DNA of 64,000 bases from positions 124,183-188,182 of the forward strand of contig NZ_WWGX01000104.1 in NCBI RefSeq assembly GCF_009862265.1, read 5' to 3'. The notes under the pieces are model-generated. The model was given only the letters and a program-made list of their open reading frames with translations, had not been told where the DNA came from and did not search any database. Within the stretch, counting starts at the first letter, position 1. Every line of letters starts with the position of its first letter. This document shows, piece after piece, positions 16,772 through 25,531 of this stretch. The position numbers and the translations under genes are program-made. Origin of the DNA: Streptomyces sp. SID8352. Its GTDB lineage: Bacteria; Actinomycetota; Actinomycetes; Streptomycetales; Streptomycetaceae.

Positions 16772-18286
16772 TCATCCCCGCAGCGGGTTCGGCATCCCGG
16801 TCCACAGGTCGCCCCGCCCGTCCGGCGTCAGCCGCATCAGCGTCAGGGCCTTCACCGGCAGCGGCTCTTCCCGCAGCGCGGCCAGGTCCTCGCCGGGCGG
16901 AAGGTCCGGCACCGCCCGCTCCAGTGCCGCCCGCAGTGCCGCGCCGGACCCGGCGGTGGCCGCCAGGGCGCCCCCGACCAGGGAACCGAAGAGCTTGCGG
17001 CGCAGCGCCACCGGATCGTCCGTCAGGATGCGCGCCGGGAGACCGGTGTGCGGCACACCGTGGCGGGCCAGCCGCGCCGGGCTGACCCGGATGTCGGCCA
17101 GGTCCCGGTAGACCAGGCGCTGCGGCTCGCCCGACGGGGAGAGGACGACCAGCAGATTCTGGCCGTGCGCCTCCAGCGCCACCCCCAGCTCCAGCAGCCG
17201 CAGCCCCGCGGTGAGCGTCAGCCGGGTGAGGCCCGCCAGCCACTCCGGGTCCGAGGGCAGCCCGGTGCCCGCCAGGGCCGCCACCGGGACGGCCCGCTCG
17301 CCCGGTCCCGCGTACGCGCTCGGCGACTCGCGCAGCACGGCGGCCAGGTCGGGGGAGTGCGGGGTGGCCGCGCCCAGGGTGCGGGTGAAGCGGAGCAGTC
17401 CCCCCGAGCGCGCCGCCAGTGTCTCCCCGAACGCCGACAGGGCCGCCGACGCCGCGACCGAGGAGACCGAGATGTCCCGCACCGAGGAGGTGAGCCGCGT
17501 GCCGAGCGCGGTCTTCACATGCGGGCCGCCGGGCACGGCGAGCGTCCGCAGCGACATCAACGGACGTGCGGGGAGCGCCGTTTCGCCCTGGATCTTCAGC
17601 ACATGCGCCGCCTGCCACGGGTGCACGGGCAGCAGCAGCCGCCCCCCGTCCCGCAGGTCGTCCGGCCACGCGCCCGACACCAGGCACTCCTCCGCCGGGA
17701 CCGGCACCAGCCCCAGCCCCACCACCGGCCCGTGCTCGGGGCCGTAGGCGAGCTGCTCGGCCACCGAGAAGCCGGGCCGGGCGCGGCAGGCGGGGTGGTA
17801 CGGATGCCCGTCCACCACCCGCCGCTCCCAGTCCCAGTCGGTCACCGGCCACTCGTCCGGGTGAATCCGGGTGGCGGTCCCCTCCGGCTGTGCCGCCCGG
17901 GACAGGGCCAACGACGCCACGCTGTGACCGAGTTCACCGGCCAGGGCGATGCCCCGGGGCACGGCCAGGTCCGTCATCAGCCGCGCCGGGTCGCCGTACG
18001 GCACGCCGTCCAGGCGGACCCGGGCGACGTACGCGGCGGTGCGGTACGGGTCGGCGGCCGGGCCGCTCAGCCGGCGGCCGTCGCGCATCCGCAGCACCAG
18101 CCCGTCCCGCACCGGCTCGCGGGCGGCGATCCACGGCAGCGGCTCCCAGGCGAGCGCCCGCCACAGCCTGGTCAGCACGGCGGCCCGGGCCCCGGGCAGT
18201 TCGGCCGTGTACCGGGGGACGAGAGCGGGCCGTACGGCGGCCAGTTCCTCGGCGGTCTCGGTCTCGGCGGTGGGCGGACGGGGCAC
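16772..18286 (-). CDS. IucA/IucC family NIS siderophore synthetase
   Basis: A 504-aa NRPS-independent siderophore synthetase, which uses ATP to condense a carboxylate (citrate or a succinyl derivative) with an amine or alcohol. The GHPYHPACRARPGFS motif is at about residues 160-175, LLPVHPWQ at about 220, SLRTL and TALGTRLTSS at 245-270, and LEAHGQNLLVVL near 385 begins the FhuF-like C-terminal part. Family members usually run to about 580-620 aa, so this is on the short side, but the ends look intact (KALTLMRLT, NPLRG). It is divergent from a second NIS synthetase across 284 bases. No iron-repressor box was recognised between them. Confidence 0.9.
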   Translation of the reverse strand: MPRPPTAETETAEELAAVRPALVPRYTAELPGARAAVLTRLWRALAWEPLPWIAAREPVRDGLVLRMRDGRRLSGPAADPYRTAAYVARVRLDGVPYGDPARLMTDLAVPRGIALAGELGHSVASLALSRAAQPEGTATRIHPDEWPVTDWDWERRVVDGHPYHPACRARPGFSVAEQLAYGPEHGPVVGLGLVPVPAEECLVSGAWPDDLRDGGRLLLPVHPWQAAHVLKIQGETALPARPLMSLRTLAVPGGPHVKTALGTRLTSSVRDISVSSVAASAALSAFGETLAARSGGLLRFTRTLGAATPHSPDLAAVLRESPSAYAGPGERAVPVAALAGTGLPSDPEWLAGLTRLTLTAGLRLLELGVALEAHGQNLLVVLSPSGEPQRLVYRDLADIRVSPARLARHGVPHTGLPARILTDDPVALRRKLFGSLVGGALAATAGSGAALRAALERAVPDLPPGEDLAALREEPLPVKALTLMRLTPDGRGDLWTGMPNPLRG

Positions 18287-18570
18287 GGGCGGGCTCCTCG
18301 GCGGCGGAAGGGACGGCCCGGCGGACCGGCGCGGCCCCTGGGGTACGGGTCCGGGTGGTCCTCGGGACGGTGGTCGGGGCGGGTCGGGGTGCGGGACGGG
18401 ACGGTGGGGGGACGGTCAGGGGCGACCCGTACGGGGCGGGGCGCGGCACCCCCCGAGGGGAGGGACACCACGCTCCGTACGGGCCGGGTCGGGGCACCGG
18501 CCCGCGACGGGCCGGGGGGACACGGGAGACATACTGATCGTCGCCACCTCAGACAGACCGTAGGGAACGA

Positions 18571-20142
18571 GTGCAACGCGTGGATCTCCTGCCCCCCACC
18601 ACCGGCGCCGACGCCGCCCCCCGGGACGGCGTGGCGGCCCGCGCCGACGCCCTCGCCGCCGTACCGCTGCTCAACTGCCTGCTGCGGGAGCTGGCCGAGG
18701 CGCTGCCCGCGCCCCCCGGCGGGCGCACGGTGCACCGGCTGCCCAGCGGGCGGCTGCTGCGGGTGCGCGACGGACGGCGCCCCGCCGAACCGGAGGTGCG
18801 CACGGCGGACGGCTGGCACCGCGTCGGCCACGACGGGCTGGTGGCGCTCGCCGCCGACGAACTGCTCCGGCACACCGGCCGGGCCAACCCCGAACTGCCC
18901 GCCGAGATGACCGACAGCCGCGACGCGGTCGCCGCCCTGCTGGCGGCCCGCGCCCGCGCCACCCCGCCCGAGGACCCCTATCTGCGCTCCGAGCAGTCCC
19001 TCCTCACCGGCCACACCCACCACCCGGCTCCCAAGGCGCGCGGCGGCGGCCCGCACGCCGACTGGCTGCCGTACGCGCCCGAGGCGCACACCCGCTTCCC
19101 GCTGGCCCTGCTCGCCGTCCGCGCCGACACCCTCGTCGAGGAGGGCGACACCGCCGCCCTCGACGCCCTCGGCCACGCTCCGCCCGGCTACCGGCTGCTG
19201 CCCGCCCACCCCTGGCAGCTCGCCCTCGCCGCGGACGCCCTCGCCCCCGCCTTCGCGGACGGGCGGCTGCTGCGGCTGGGCACCAGCGCCTTCACCGTCG
19301 GGCCGACGGCGGCGATCCGCACCGTCCATGTGCCCGCCCCTCCGGCCGGGGACGACCTGTTCCTGAAATTCAGCCTCGACGTGCGCATCACCAACGACGT
19401 CCGCCGCCTCTGGCGCCACGACCTGCTCGCCCTGCGCCGCACCGACACGGCGGTCACCGAGGCCTTCGCCGCGATCGGGCCCCCGGCCGCCTGGCTCGGC
19501 GACCGGGGCTACCGCACCGCCGACTTCGCCTTCGAGGAACTCGCCGTCGTCGTCCGCGACGGGCTGCGCCCCCATCTCACGCCCGGCGCGACGCCGTTGC
19601 TGGCCGCCGCCCTGGTCGAGGGCTTCCCGGGCAGCCCCCTGGCGCGGACGGCGGACCCGGCGGCCTGGTGGCGCGCGTACCTCGCCGTCGTCGTCCCGCC
19701 GGTGCTCACCGCCTTCGCGGACGACGGGGTGGTGCTGGAGGCCCACCTCCAGAACACGCTGGTCGCGGTGGACGGCTCGGGCACCCCCGTCCAGGCCCTC
19801 TTCCGCGACGCGGAGGGCGTCAAGCTGCTGCCCGACACCCCGCGCGCGGCCGGCTGGGAGCGGCTCGTGTACTGCCTGGTCGTCAATCACCTCGCGGAGA
19901 CGGCCGCCGCCCTGGCCGAGCACCACCCCGGCCTCGATCCCTGGCCGGCGGTGCGGGCCGCGTTCGCCCGCCACGACCTCCCGGAGATCCCCGCCCTGCT
20001 GGACGCGCCCACCCTGCCCGCCAAGACCAACCTCCTGCTGCGCTGGACCGGCGCGGACGGTGCGGCGGCCCGGTACCGGCCACTGGCCAACCCGCTGCGG
20101 GGGGTGGGGGAGGCGCGAGGGGCAGGGGACCGGGGGCGATGA
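18571..20142 (+). CDS. second IucA/IucC family NIS siderophore synthetase
   Basis: A 523-aa NIS synthetase divergent from and distantly similar to its neighbour. Key motifs: LTGHTHHPAPKARGG near residue 150, LLPAHPWQLAL near 208, FLKFSLDVRITNDVRRL near 265, VVLEAHLQNTLVAVD near 387 and LFRDAEGVKLL near 410, ending NLLLRWTG and PLANPLRG. GTG 18571 is supported by AGGGAA 4-8 bases upstream. Two NIS enzymes in one locus normally perform two successive condensations of one siderophore, but no amine-forming decarboxylase, hydroxylase, acyltransferase, exporter or uptake gene is adjacent. Confidence 0.9.
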   Translation: MQRVDLLPPTTGADAAPRDGVAARADALAAVPLLNCLLRELAEALPAPPGGRTVHRLPSGRLLRVRDGRRPAEPEVRTADGWHRVGHDGLVALAADELLRHTGRANPELPAEMTDSRDAVAALLAARARATPPEDPYLRSEQSLLTGHTHHPAPKARGGGPHADWLPYAPEAHTRFPLALLAVRADTLVEEGDTAALDALGHAPPGYRLLPAHPWQLALAADALAPAFADGRLLRLGTSAFTVGPTAAIRTVHVPAPPAGDDLFLKFSLDVRITNDVRRLWRHDLLALRRTDTAVTEAFAAIGPPAAWLGDRGYRTADFAFEELAVVVRDGLRPHLTPGATPLLAAALVEGFPGSPLARTADPAAWWRAYLAVVVPPVLTAFADDGVVLEAHLQNTLVAVDGSGTPVQALFRDAEGVKLLPDTPRAAGWERLVYCLVVNHLAETAAALAEHHPGLDPWPAVRAAFARHDLPEIPALLDAPTLPAKTNLLLRWTGADGAAARYRPLANPLRGVGEARGAGDRGR

Positions 20143-20584
20143 GACGGGCGCCCCTGACAGGGGGCGGTACGGAGACGACGGGTGGGGAGGGAGCGGCGGG
20201 ACGGGTCGGGGTGCCCCTGATCCCACCCCGACCGGCCCCCTGGCCCCACCCCGATCGATACCCGGGACCCTGGGCCTACCTCATCGGGTCGGGTCGCCCC
20301 TGATCCCACCCCGACCGGCTCCTGGGCCCACTTCGCCCGGCTCCCGCGCCCACTTCGCCGGGTCGGGGGTGTCCCTGATCCCACCCCGACCCGGCCCCGG
20401 CCTCACCCCGGCCGATCCCCGGGCCCACCCGGACCGCCCCCCGGCCCCGCCCCACGCTGCCGTGCCCCGGCCGTGCCCCCGGCCACGGCGGCCCCCCTAC
20501 GGGTCCCCCCGAGTGACTCCGCGCAGGTGGGCGCCCCGTAGAGTGCGGCACCGACGCGTGCACCCGACCCCGAGGTACCGACCC
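20143..20584. other. intergenic region with imperfect repeats, no gene seen
   Basis: About 440 GC-rich bases between the second siderophore synthetase and cobL. The core is made of the imperfect direct repeats listed separately. No promoter or riboswitch-like element for the cobL-cobM operon was recognised. Confidence 0.5.
20205..20400. repeat. imperfect direct repeats with CCCTGATCCCACCCCGACC core
   Basis: The 19-base core CCCTGATCCCACCCCGACC appears three times, near 20215, 20297 and 20371. Each copy is preceded by a GGTCGGG-type word and followed by GGCCCC/GGCTCC-like sequence, giving periods of about 82 and 75 bases. GGTCGGGGTG is complementary to the CACCCCGACC part, so each copy could fold back on itself. 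Confidence 0.7.
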
Positions 20585-21883
20585 GTGACCACCGACCGTC
20601 CCGAACCGGCGGACGCGACCGCCCCCGCCGTCACCGTCGTCGGGATCGGCGCCGACGGCTGGGACGGGCTCACGGAGACCGCCCGGCAGGCCCTGCGCGA
20701 CGCCCGGGTCGTGCTCGGCGGCCCCCGCCACCTGGGCCTGCTGCCACCGGAGTGCGACGCGGACCGGGTGCCCTGGCCCTCGCCGCTGCGCCCCGCCCTG
20801 CCCGCCCTCCTCGCCGCGCACGCCGGCCGCGGCCTCGCCGTCCTGGCCAGCGGCGACCCCTTCTTCCACGGCATCGGACGCGCCCTCGGCGAGGAACTCG
20901 GCGCCGCCGCGCTGCGCGTCCTGCCGCACCCCTCCTCCGTCTCCCACGCCTGCGCCCGACTCGGCTGGCCGCGGGAGGACACCGAGGTCGTCTCCCTCGT
21001 CGGCCGCCCCGCCGCCCGGCTCGCCGCCGCCCTGCACCACGGCCGCCGCCTCCTGGTGCTCAGCACCGGTGCCGCCACCCCCGCCGAGGTGGCCGAGCTG
21101 CTGCGCGACCGCGGCTTCGGCCCGAGCGGCATGCGGGTCCTGGAGCGGCTCGGCGGACCGGAGGAACGCGTCACCCCCGAGGCCACCGCCGACGACTGGC
21201 CGCCGGACGCCCCAGCAGCCGCCCTCAACCTCGTCGCCGTCGACTGCCGCCGTGCCCCCGACGCGCTGCGCCTCGGCGCCGTACCCGGGCTCCCGGACGA
21301 GGCGTACGAGCACGACGGGCAGCTCACCAAGCGGCACGTCCGCGCCGTCACCCTGGCCGCGCTCGCCCCCGCCCCCGGCGAACTGCTCTGGGACGTCGGC
21401 GGCGGCTCCGGCTCCATCGCCGTCGAGTGGATGCGCGTCCACCCGTCATGCCGGGCGGTCACGGTCGAGCGCGACGCCGTCCGGGCCGGGCGCATCGCCC
21501 GGAACGCGGACCGCCTCGGCGTGCCCGCCCTGACCGTGGTGACCGGCGCCGCGCCCGGGGCCCTGGCCGGACTCCCGCGCCCGGACGCCGTGTTCATCGG
21601 CGGCGGCCTCACCGCTCCCGGGCTCCTGGACGCCTGCTGGCAGGCGCTTTCCCCCGGGGGCCGGCTCGTCGCCAACACCGTGACCCTGGAGTCGGAGGCG
21701 CTGCTCGCCGACGCCCGCCGCCGCCACGGCGGCGAACTGGTGCGCCTGGCCGTGGCGCACGCGGTGCCCGTCGGCGGCTTCACCGGATGGCGGCAGGCCA
21801 TGCCCGTCACCCAGTGGGCCGTACGGAAACCCCTCGACCCGTCCCCCTCCCCGCCCTCGCGCCCGTCCGGAGCTGAGAGATGA
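20585..21883 (+). CDS. cobL: precorrin-6Y C5,15-methyltransferase (decarboxylating), CbiE-CbiT fusion
   Basis: A 432-aa two-domain enzyme of aerobic cobalamin synthesis that methylates precorrin-6B at C5 and C15 and decarboxylates the C12 acetate to give precorrin-8X. The N-terminal CbiE half (about 15-215) starts with VTVVGIGADGWDGLTETARQ and has VLASGDPFFHG near 95. The CbiT half (about 230-415) has ELLWDVGGGSGSIAVEW as SAM motif I and VFIGGGLT. GTG 20585 begins the conserved sequence directly; no strong ribosome binding site is evident. It overlaps cobM by ATGA, so the two are coupled. Confidence 0.95.
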   Translation: MTTDRPEPADATAPAVTVVGIGADGWDGLTETARQALRDARVVLGGPRHLGLLPPECDADRVPWPSPLRPALPALLAAHAGRGLAVLASGDPFFHGIGRALGEELGAAALRVLPHPSSVSHACARLGWPREDTEVVSLVGRPAARLAAALHHGRRLLVLSTGAATPAEVAELLRDRGFGPSGMRVLERLGGPEERVTPEATADDWPPDAPAAALNLVAVDCRRAPDALRLGAVPGLPDEAYEHDGQLTKRHVRAVTLAALAPAPGELLWDVGGGSGSIAVEWMRVHPSCRAVTVERDAVRAGRIARNADRLGVPALTVVTGAAPGALAGLPRPDAVFIGGGLTAPGLLDACWQALSPGGRLVANTVTLESEALLADARRRHGGELVRLAVAHAVPVGGFTGWRQAMPVTQWAVRKPLDPSPSPPSRPSGAER

Positions 21884-22629
21884 CCGTCCACTTCATCGGC
21901 GCCGGTCCCGGCGCCGCCGACCTGATCACGCTGCGCGGCGCCCGGCTGCTCGCCGAGTGCCGGGTCTGCCTGTACGCGGGCAGCCTGGTGCCGCCCGAGC
22001 TGCTGGCCGAATGCCCGCCGGACGCACGGCTGGTGGACACCGCCGGCCTGACCCTGGACGAGATCACCGGCGAACTGGTCCGGGCGCACGCGGCGGGGCT
22101 CGACGTGGCGCGGCTGCACTCCGGCGACCCCTCGGTGTTCAGCGCCGTCGCCGAGCAGATGCGGCGGCTGGACGCCGCGGGGGTGCCGTACGAGGTCGTT
22201 CCGGGCGTCCCCGCCTTCGCCGCCGCGGCCGCCGCCCTGAAACGGGAGCTGACGGTGCCGACCGTCGGGCAGACGGTCATCCTGACCCGGATCGCCCAGC
22301 GCGCCACGCCCATGCCCGAGGGCGAGGACCTCGCCACCCTCGGCCGCAGCGGCGCGCTCCTCGTCCTGCACCTGGCCGCCGGGTACGCCGACCGGGTCGT
22401 CGAGGAACTGCTGCCGCACTACGGCGCCGACTGCCCCGCCGCCGTGGTCGCCTTCGCCTCCCGCCCCGGGGAGGTCGTCATCCGCGGCACGCTGGACGAG
22501 ATCGCGGACAGGCTGAAGGAGGCGGGGATCCGGCGCACCGCGGTCATCCTGGTCGGCCGCACCCTGGGCGCGGAGCAGTTCCGCGACAGCCATCTCTACT
22601 CGGCCGAGCGCGACCGCCACACCTGCTGA
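21880..22629 (+). CDS. cobM: precorrin-4 C11-methyltransferase
   Basis: A 249-aa SAM-dependent uroporphyrin-III methylase-fold enzyme that methylates precorrin-4 at C11 to give precorrin-5. It starts MTVHFIGAGPGAADLITLRG and has CRVCLYAGSLVPPELL, RLHSGDPSVFSAVAEQMRRL near 85 and VVPGVPAFAAAAA near 108, the usual motifs and usual length (about 250 aa). Its ATG sits inside the cobL stop (ATGA). cobK follows 368 bases later on the same strand. Confidence 0.95.
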   Translation: MTVHFIGAGPGAADLITLRGARLLAECRVCLYAGSLVPPELLAECPPDARLVDTAGLTLDEITGELVRAHAAGLDVARLHSGDPSVFSAVAEQMRRLDAAGVPYEVVPGVPAFAAAAAALKRELTVPTVGQTVILTRIAQRATPMPEGEDLATLGRSGALLVLHLAAGYADRVVEELLPHYGADCPAAVVAFASRPGEVVIRGTLDEIADRLKEAGIRRTAVILVGRTLGAEQFRDSHLYSAERDRHTC

Positions 22630-22997
22630 GACGGGCGCGTGCACGGGGTGTTCCGGAGCCCCGCCCGGCAACCCGCCCCGTGCGAAGGGGCGGTGAGGGC
22701 ACGGGAGCCGGATCTTCTCACGGGACGTGCGGCGGGGCCGGGGTCCGAGCGCGGGGGTGTGCCCGTGACGGGGGACGGCGTCCGTGACGGGGAGACCCTG
22801 CCACCTGGCGGTACCGGCACCGGGGCTCAGTCCCGCCGGTCCGGGGCCCGGGGCTCCGTCCAGCCGGTCCCGGCACCGGACCCCGCCCCGAACCGCCGCC
22901 CACGCGACGCCCCGTGGCCACCCCGCGGGTACCCGAAAGGCCACCCCCACCCGAAGGAGGCGGAGATGAGGAACCGGACGAAGGGAGCCGGCCGGCC
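22630..22997. other. cobM-cobK spacer, no gene seen
   Basis: A 368-base GC-rich stretch between two cobalamin genes on the same strand. I see no separate gene; a frame open into cobK has no ribosome binding site until AGGGAG about ten bases before the cobK GTG. Whether cobK has its own promoter cannot be told. Confidence 0.4.
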
Positions 22998-23744
22998 GTG
23001 CGCGTACTGATCCTCGGCGGCACCACCGAGGCCCGCCGACTGGCCGAACTGCTCGCCGCCGAGGCGCCGTTGGGCATGCGGGTGACCACCTCCCTGGCCG
23101 GGCGGGTGACCGCCCCCCGGCTGCCGCCCGGCGAGGTCCGGGTCGGCGGTTTCGGCGGCGCCGACGGGCTGGCCGCCTGGCTGCGCGCACACCGGGTCGA
23201 CGCGCTGGTCGACGCCACCCACCCGTTCGCCGGCACCATCAGCTTCAACGCCGCCCGCGCCGCCGCCACCGCCGGGGTGCCCCTGCTGGCGCTGCGCCGC
23301 CCCGGCTGGACGCCGGTCGAGGGCGACGACTGGCACGAGGCCGGTTCCCTGGACGAGGCCGCCGGGCTGCTGCCCGCACTCGGCCGCCGGGTCTTCCTCA
23401 CCACCGGTCGGACCGGCCTGGCGGCCTTCGCGGGGCTGGACGGCCACTGGTTCCTGGTCCGTTCCGTCGACGCCCCCGTACCCCCGCACCCGGCGCACAT
23501 GGGCGTGCTGCTGGACCGCGGCCCGTTCACCCTGGACGGGGAGCGCGAGGTGCTGCGCCGTCACCGGGTGGACGTGCTGGTCACCAAGGACAGCGGGGGA
23601 GCGGCCACCGCGCCCAAGCTGACGGCCGCCCGGGAGGCGGGCCTGCCGGTGGTCGTCGTCCGCCGCCCCCCGGTCCCCGCCGGGGTCCCCACCGTGACCG
23701 GGCCCGGCGCGGCGGCCGACTGGCTCCGCGAACGGCACGGCTGA
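22998..23744 (+). CDS. cobK: precorrin-6A reductase
   Basis: A 248-aa NADPH-dependent reductase of precorrin-6A to 6B (CobK/CbiJ family). It opens VRVLILGGTTEARRLAELLA, the nucleotide-binding segment, and continues with VTTSLAGRV, DALVDATHPFA near 70, VFLTTGRTGL near 132 and the C-terminal DVLVTKDSGGAATAPKL near 193. GTG 22998 is chosen because AGGGAG lies about ten bases upstream and the conserved sequence starts there; upstream in-frame sequence is low complexity. It is convergent with cobIJ. Confidence 0.95.
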   Translation: MRVLILGGTTEARRLAELLAAEAPLGMRVTTSLAGRVTAPRLPPGEVRVGGFGGADGLAAWLRAHRVDALVDATHPFAGTISFNAARAAATAGVPLLALRRPGWTPVEGDDWHEAGSLDEAAGLLPALGRRVFLTTGRTGLAAFAGLDGHWFLVRSVDAPVPPHPAHMGVLLDRGPFTLDGEREVLRRHRVDVLVTKDSGGAATAPKLTAAREAGLPVVVVRRPPVPAGVPTVTGPGAAADWLRERHG

Positions 23745-24034
23745 CGGCGGCGCGCGGGCGGGAGGCCGTGACCGCCCCGGCCCTCGCGCAGCCCACCCCC
23801 GCGAGGGGCCGGGGCGCCCCGGCGGGCGCGGCGGGACATCACGGCCCCCCAGGGCGTCCGCCCCCGTACACCGCCCCCGTACACCGCCCCCGTACACCGC
23901 CCCCGTGCACCGGCCCCAGGGCGTCAGCCTCCGTACACCGGCCCGGCGCACCGCCCCCGTGCACGGGCCCCAGGGCGTCGGCCGCCGTGCACCGGCAGGT
24001 GCACCCGCCCCCGCGCCCCGGCCCGGGGTCGCGC
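23745..24034. other. convergent spacer between cobK and cobIJ
   Basis: A 290-base convergent region. It holds the 13-base tandem repeat listed separately plus scattered GTGCACCGG and CCCCAGGGCGTC duplicates around 23905-24000 that may form termination hairpins. No gene is supported. Confidence 0.4.
23867..23919. repeat. 13-base tandem repeat (GCCCCCGTACACC)
   Basis: Four head-to-tail copies of GCCCCCGTACACC, the last reading GTGCACC, followed by decayed copies further downstream. It is located between convergent cobK and cobIJ. The GTAC/GTGCAC words are palindromic. Function unknown; probably slippage-generated. Confidence 0.75.
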
Positions 24035-25531
24035 CTACTCCTCCGGGTACCGCCGGGGCGTCCAGACGACCTCCTCGCCGTCGCCGCGCCGCACCACCCG
24101 GGTCTGGGAGGACCCGACCAGCAGGATGGTGCGCATGTCGACCTCGCCCGGGTCCAGTTCGTCCAGCCGCACGATCCGCACCCGCTCCCCGGCGCCGCCC
24201 ACGTCCCGGGCGACCACGACCGGGGTCTCCGGCGAGCGGTGCTCCAGCAGCAGCTCCTTGGCCCGGCCCACCTGCCAGGTCCGGCTCCGCGAACCGGGGT
24301 TGTACAGGGCCAGCACCAGATCCGCGGCGGCGGCGGCCCGCAGCCGTCCGGCGATCACCTCCCACGGCTTGAGCCGGTCGGAGAGGGAGATCGTCGCGTA
24401 GTCGTGGCCCAGCGGGGCGCCCGCGCGGGCGGCGGCGGCGTTGGCGGCCGTCACCCCCGGCAGCACCCGTACCGGGACCCCCGCGTACTCCGGCGCCGAG
24501 GCGGCCTCCAGCACGGCGGTCGCCATGGCGAAGACCCCGGGGTCACCGCCCGAGACCACGGCCACCCGCCGTCCTCGCAGGGCGAGTCCGAGCGCGAACT
24601 CGGCGCGTTCGGCCTCCACCCGGTTGTCCGTGCCGTGCCGGTGCTGTCCCGCCCGCACCGGCACCCGGTCCAGATAGGTGGTGTAGCCGACCAGATCGTC
24701 GGCGCCGGCCAGCGCTCCCCGGGTCTCCGGGGTCAGCCAGAGCGGCCCGGCGGGCCCGGTGCCCACCACCAGGACCTCGCCCACGGCCCCCGGCGCCGGC
24801 TCCGGCGGCTCCGCGCCCACCTGGCTGGGCAGCACCGCCACCGAGAAGTACGGCACCGACTCCGGTTCCACGTCCGCCAGTCCGGCCAGCCGCTCCCCGG
24901 CCATGGTGGCCCGCTCCACGTACCGGGTGCGGGCCAGCCGCCCCGAATCCTCCAGTGCCCGGCGGACCTTGGGGAAGGTGCGGCCCAGCTTCATCACCAC
25001 CGCGGTGTCGGTGGCCGCCAGCCGGGCGGTCAGCTCCTCCTCGGGCAGGGTGCCCGGCAGGATCGTCAGCACCTCCTCGCCCTCCGCGAGCGGTGTGCCC
25101 AGCCGGGCCGCGGCGGCCGACACCGAGGTGACCCCGGGGATCACCTCGGTCTCGTACCGGTCCGCGAGCCGCTTGTGCATGTGCATGTAGGAGCCGTAGA
25201 ACATCGGGTCGCCCTCGGCGAGGACGGCGACCGTGCGGCCCGCGTCCAGGTGCGCCGCGAGCCGGGCCGCGGCCTCGGCGTAGAAGTCGTCGATGGCGCC
25301 CCGGTAGCCGCCGGGGTGGTCGGTCGCCTCGGTCGTGACCGGGTAGACGAGCCGCTCCTCGATGTGGTCGGCGCGCAGGTGCCGTTCCGCGATGGAGCGG
25401 GCGATGGACCGCCCGTGCCGGGCGCTGTGGTAGGCGACCACGTCGGCCGCCGCGATCACCTCGACGGCGCGCACGGTCATCAGGGACGGGTCTCCGGGGC
25501 CGAGCCCCACTCCGTACAGCTTGCCGCTCAT
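24035..25531 (-). CDS. cobIJ: precorrin-2 C20-methyltransferase / precorrin-3B C17-methyltransferase fusion
   Basis: A 498-aa fusion of CobI and CobJ. The CobI half (1-235) begins KLYGVGLGPGDPSLMTVRAV with AEGDPMFYGSYMHM near 100 and VIPGVTSVSAAAAR near 125. The CobJ half begins at about 245, GEVLVVGTGPAGPLWLTPET, with VVSGGDPGVFAMA near 332 and VLPGVTAANAAAAR. The first half methylates precorrin-2 at C20, the second methylates precorrin-3B at C17 with ring contraction. CobI-CobJ fusions are typical of actinomycetes. Its ATG overlaps the cobH stop (ATGA), so it is the downstream partner of cobH. Confidence 0.95.
   Translation of the reverse strand: MSGKLYGVGLGPGDPSLMTVRAVEVIAAADVVAYHSARHGRSIARSIAERHLRADHIEERLVYPVTTEATDHPGGYRGAIDDFYAEAAARLAAHLDAGRTVAVLAEGDPMFYGSYMHMHKRLADRYETEVIPGVTSVSAAAARLGTPLAEGEEVLTILPGTLPEEELTARLAATDTAVVMKLGRTFPKVRRALEDSGRLARTRYVERATMAGERLAGLADVEPESVPYFSVAVLPSQVGAEPPEPAPGAVGEVLVVGTGPAGPLWLTPETRGALAGADDLVGYTTYLDRVPVRAGQHRHGTDNRVEAERAEFALGLALRGRRVAVVSGGDPGVFAMATAVLEAASAPEYAGVPVRVLPGVTAANAAAARAGAPLGHDYATISLSDRLKPWEVIAGRLRAAAAADLVLALYNPGSRSRTWQVGRAKELLLEHRSPETPVVVARDVGGAGERVRIVRLDELDPGEVDMRTILLVGSSQTRVVRRGDGEEVVWTPRRYPEE

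Noticed and set aside
18287..18570. Iron-repressor (DmdR/IdeR) box between the siderophore synthetase genes
   Set aside because: I looked for a TTAGGnTAGnCTnACCTAA-like palindrome and saw none; the region is simple G-rich sequence.
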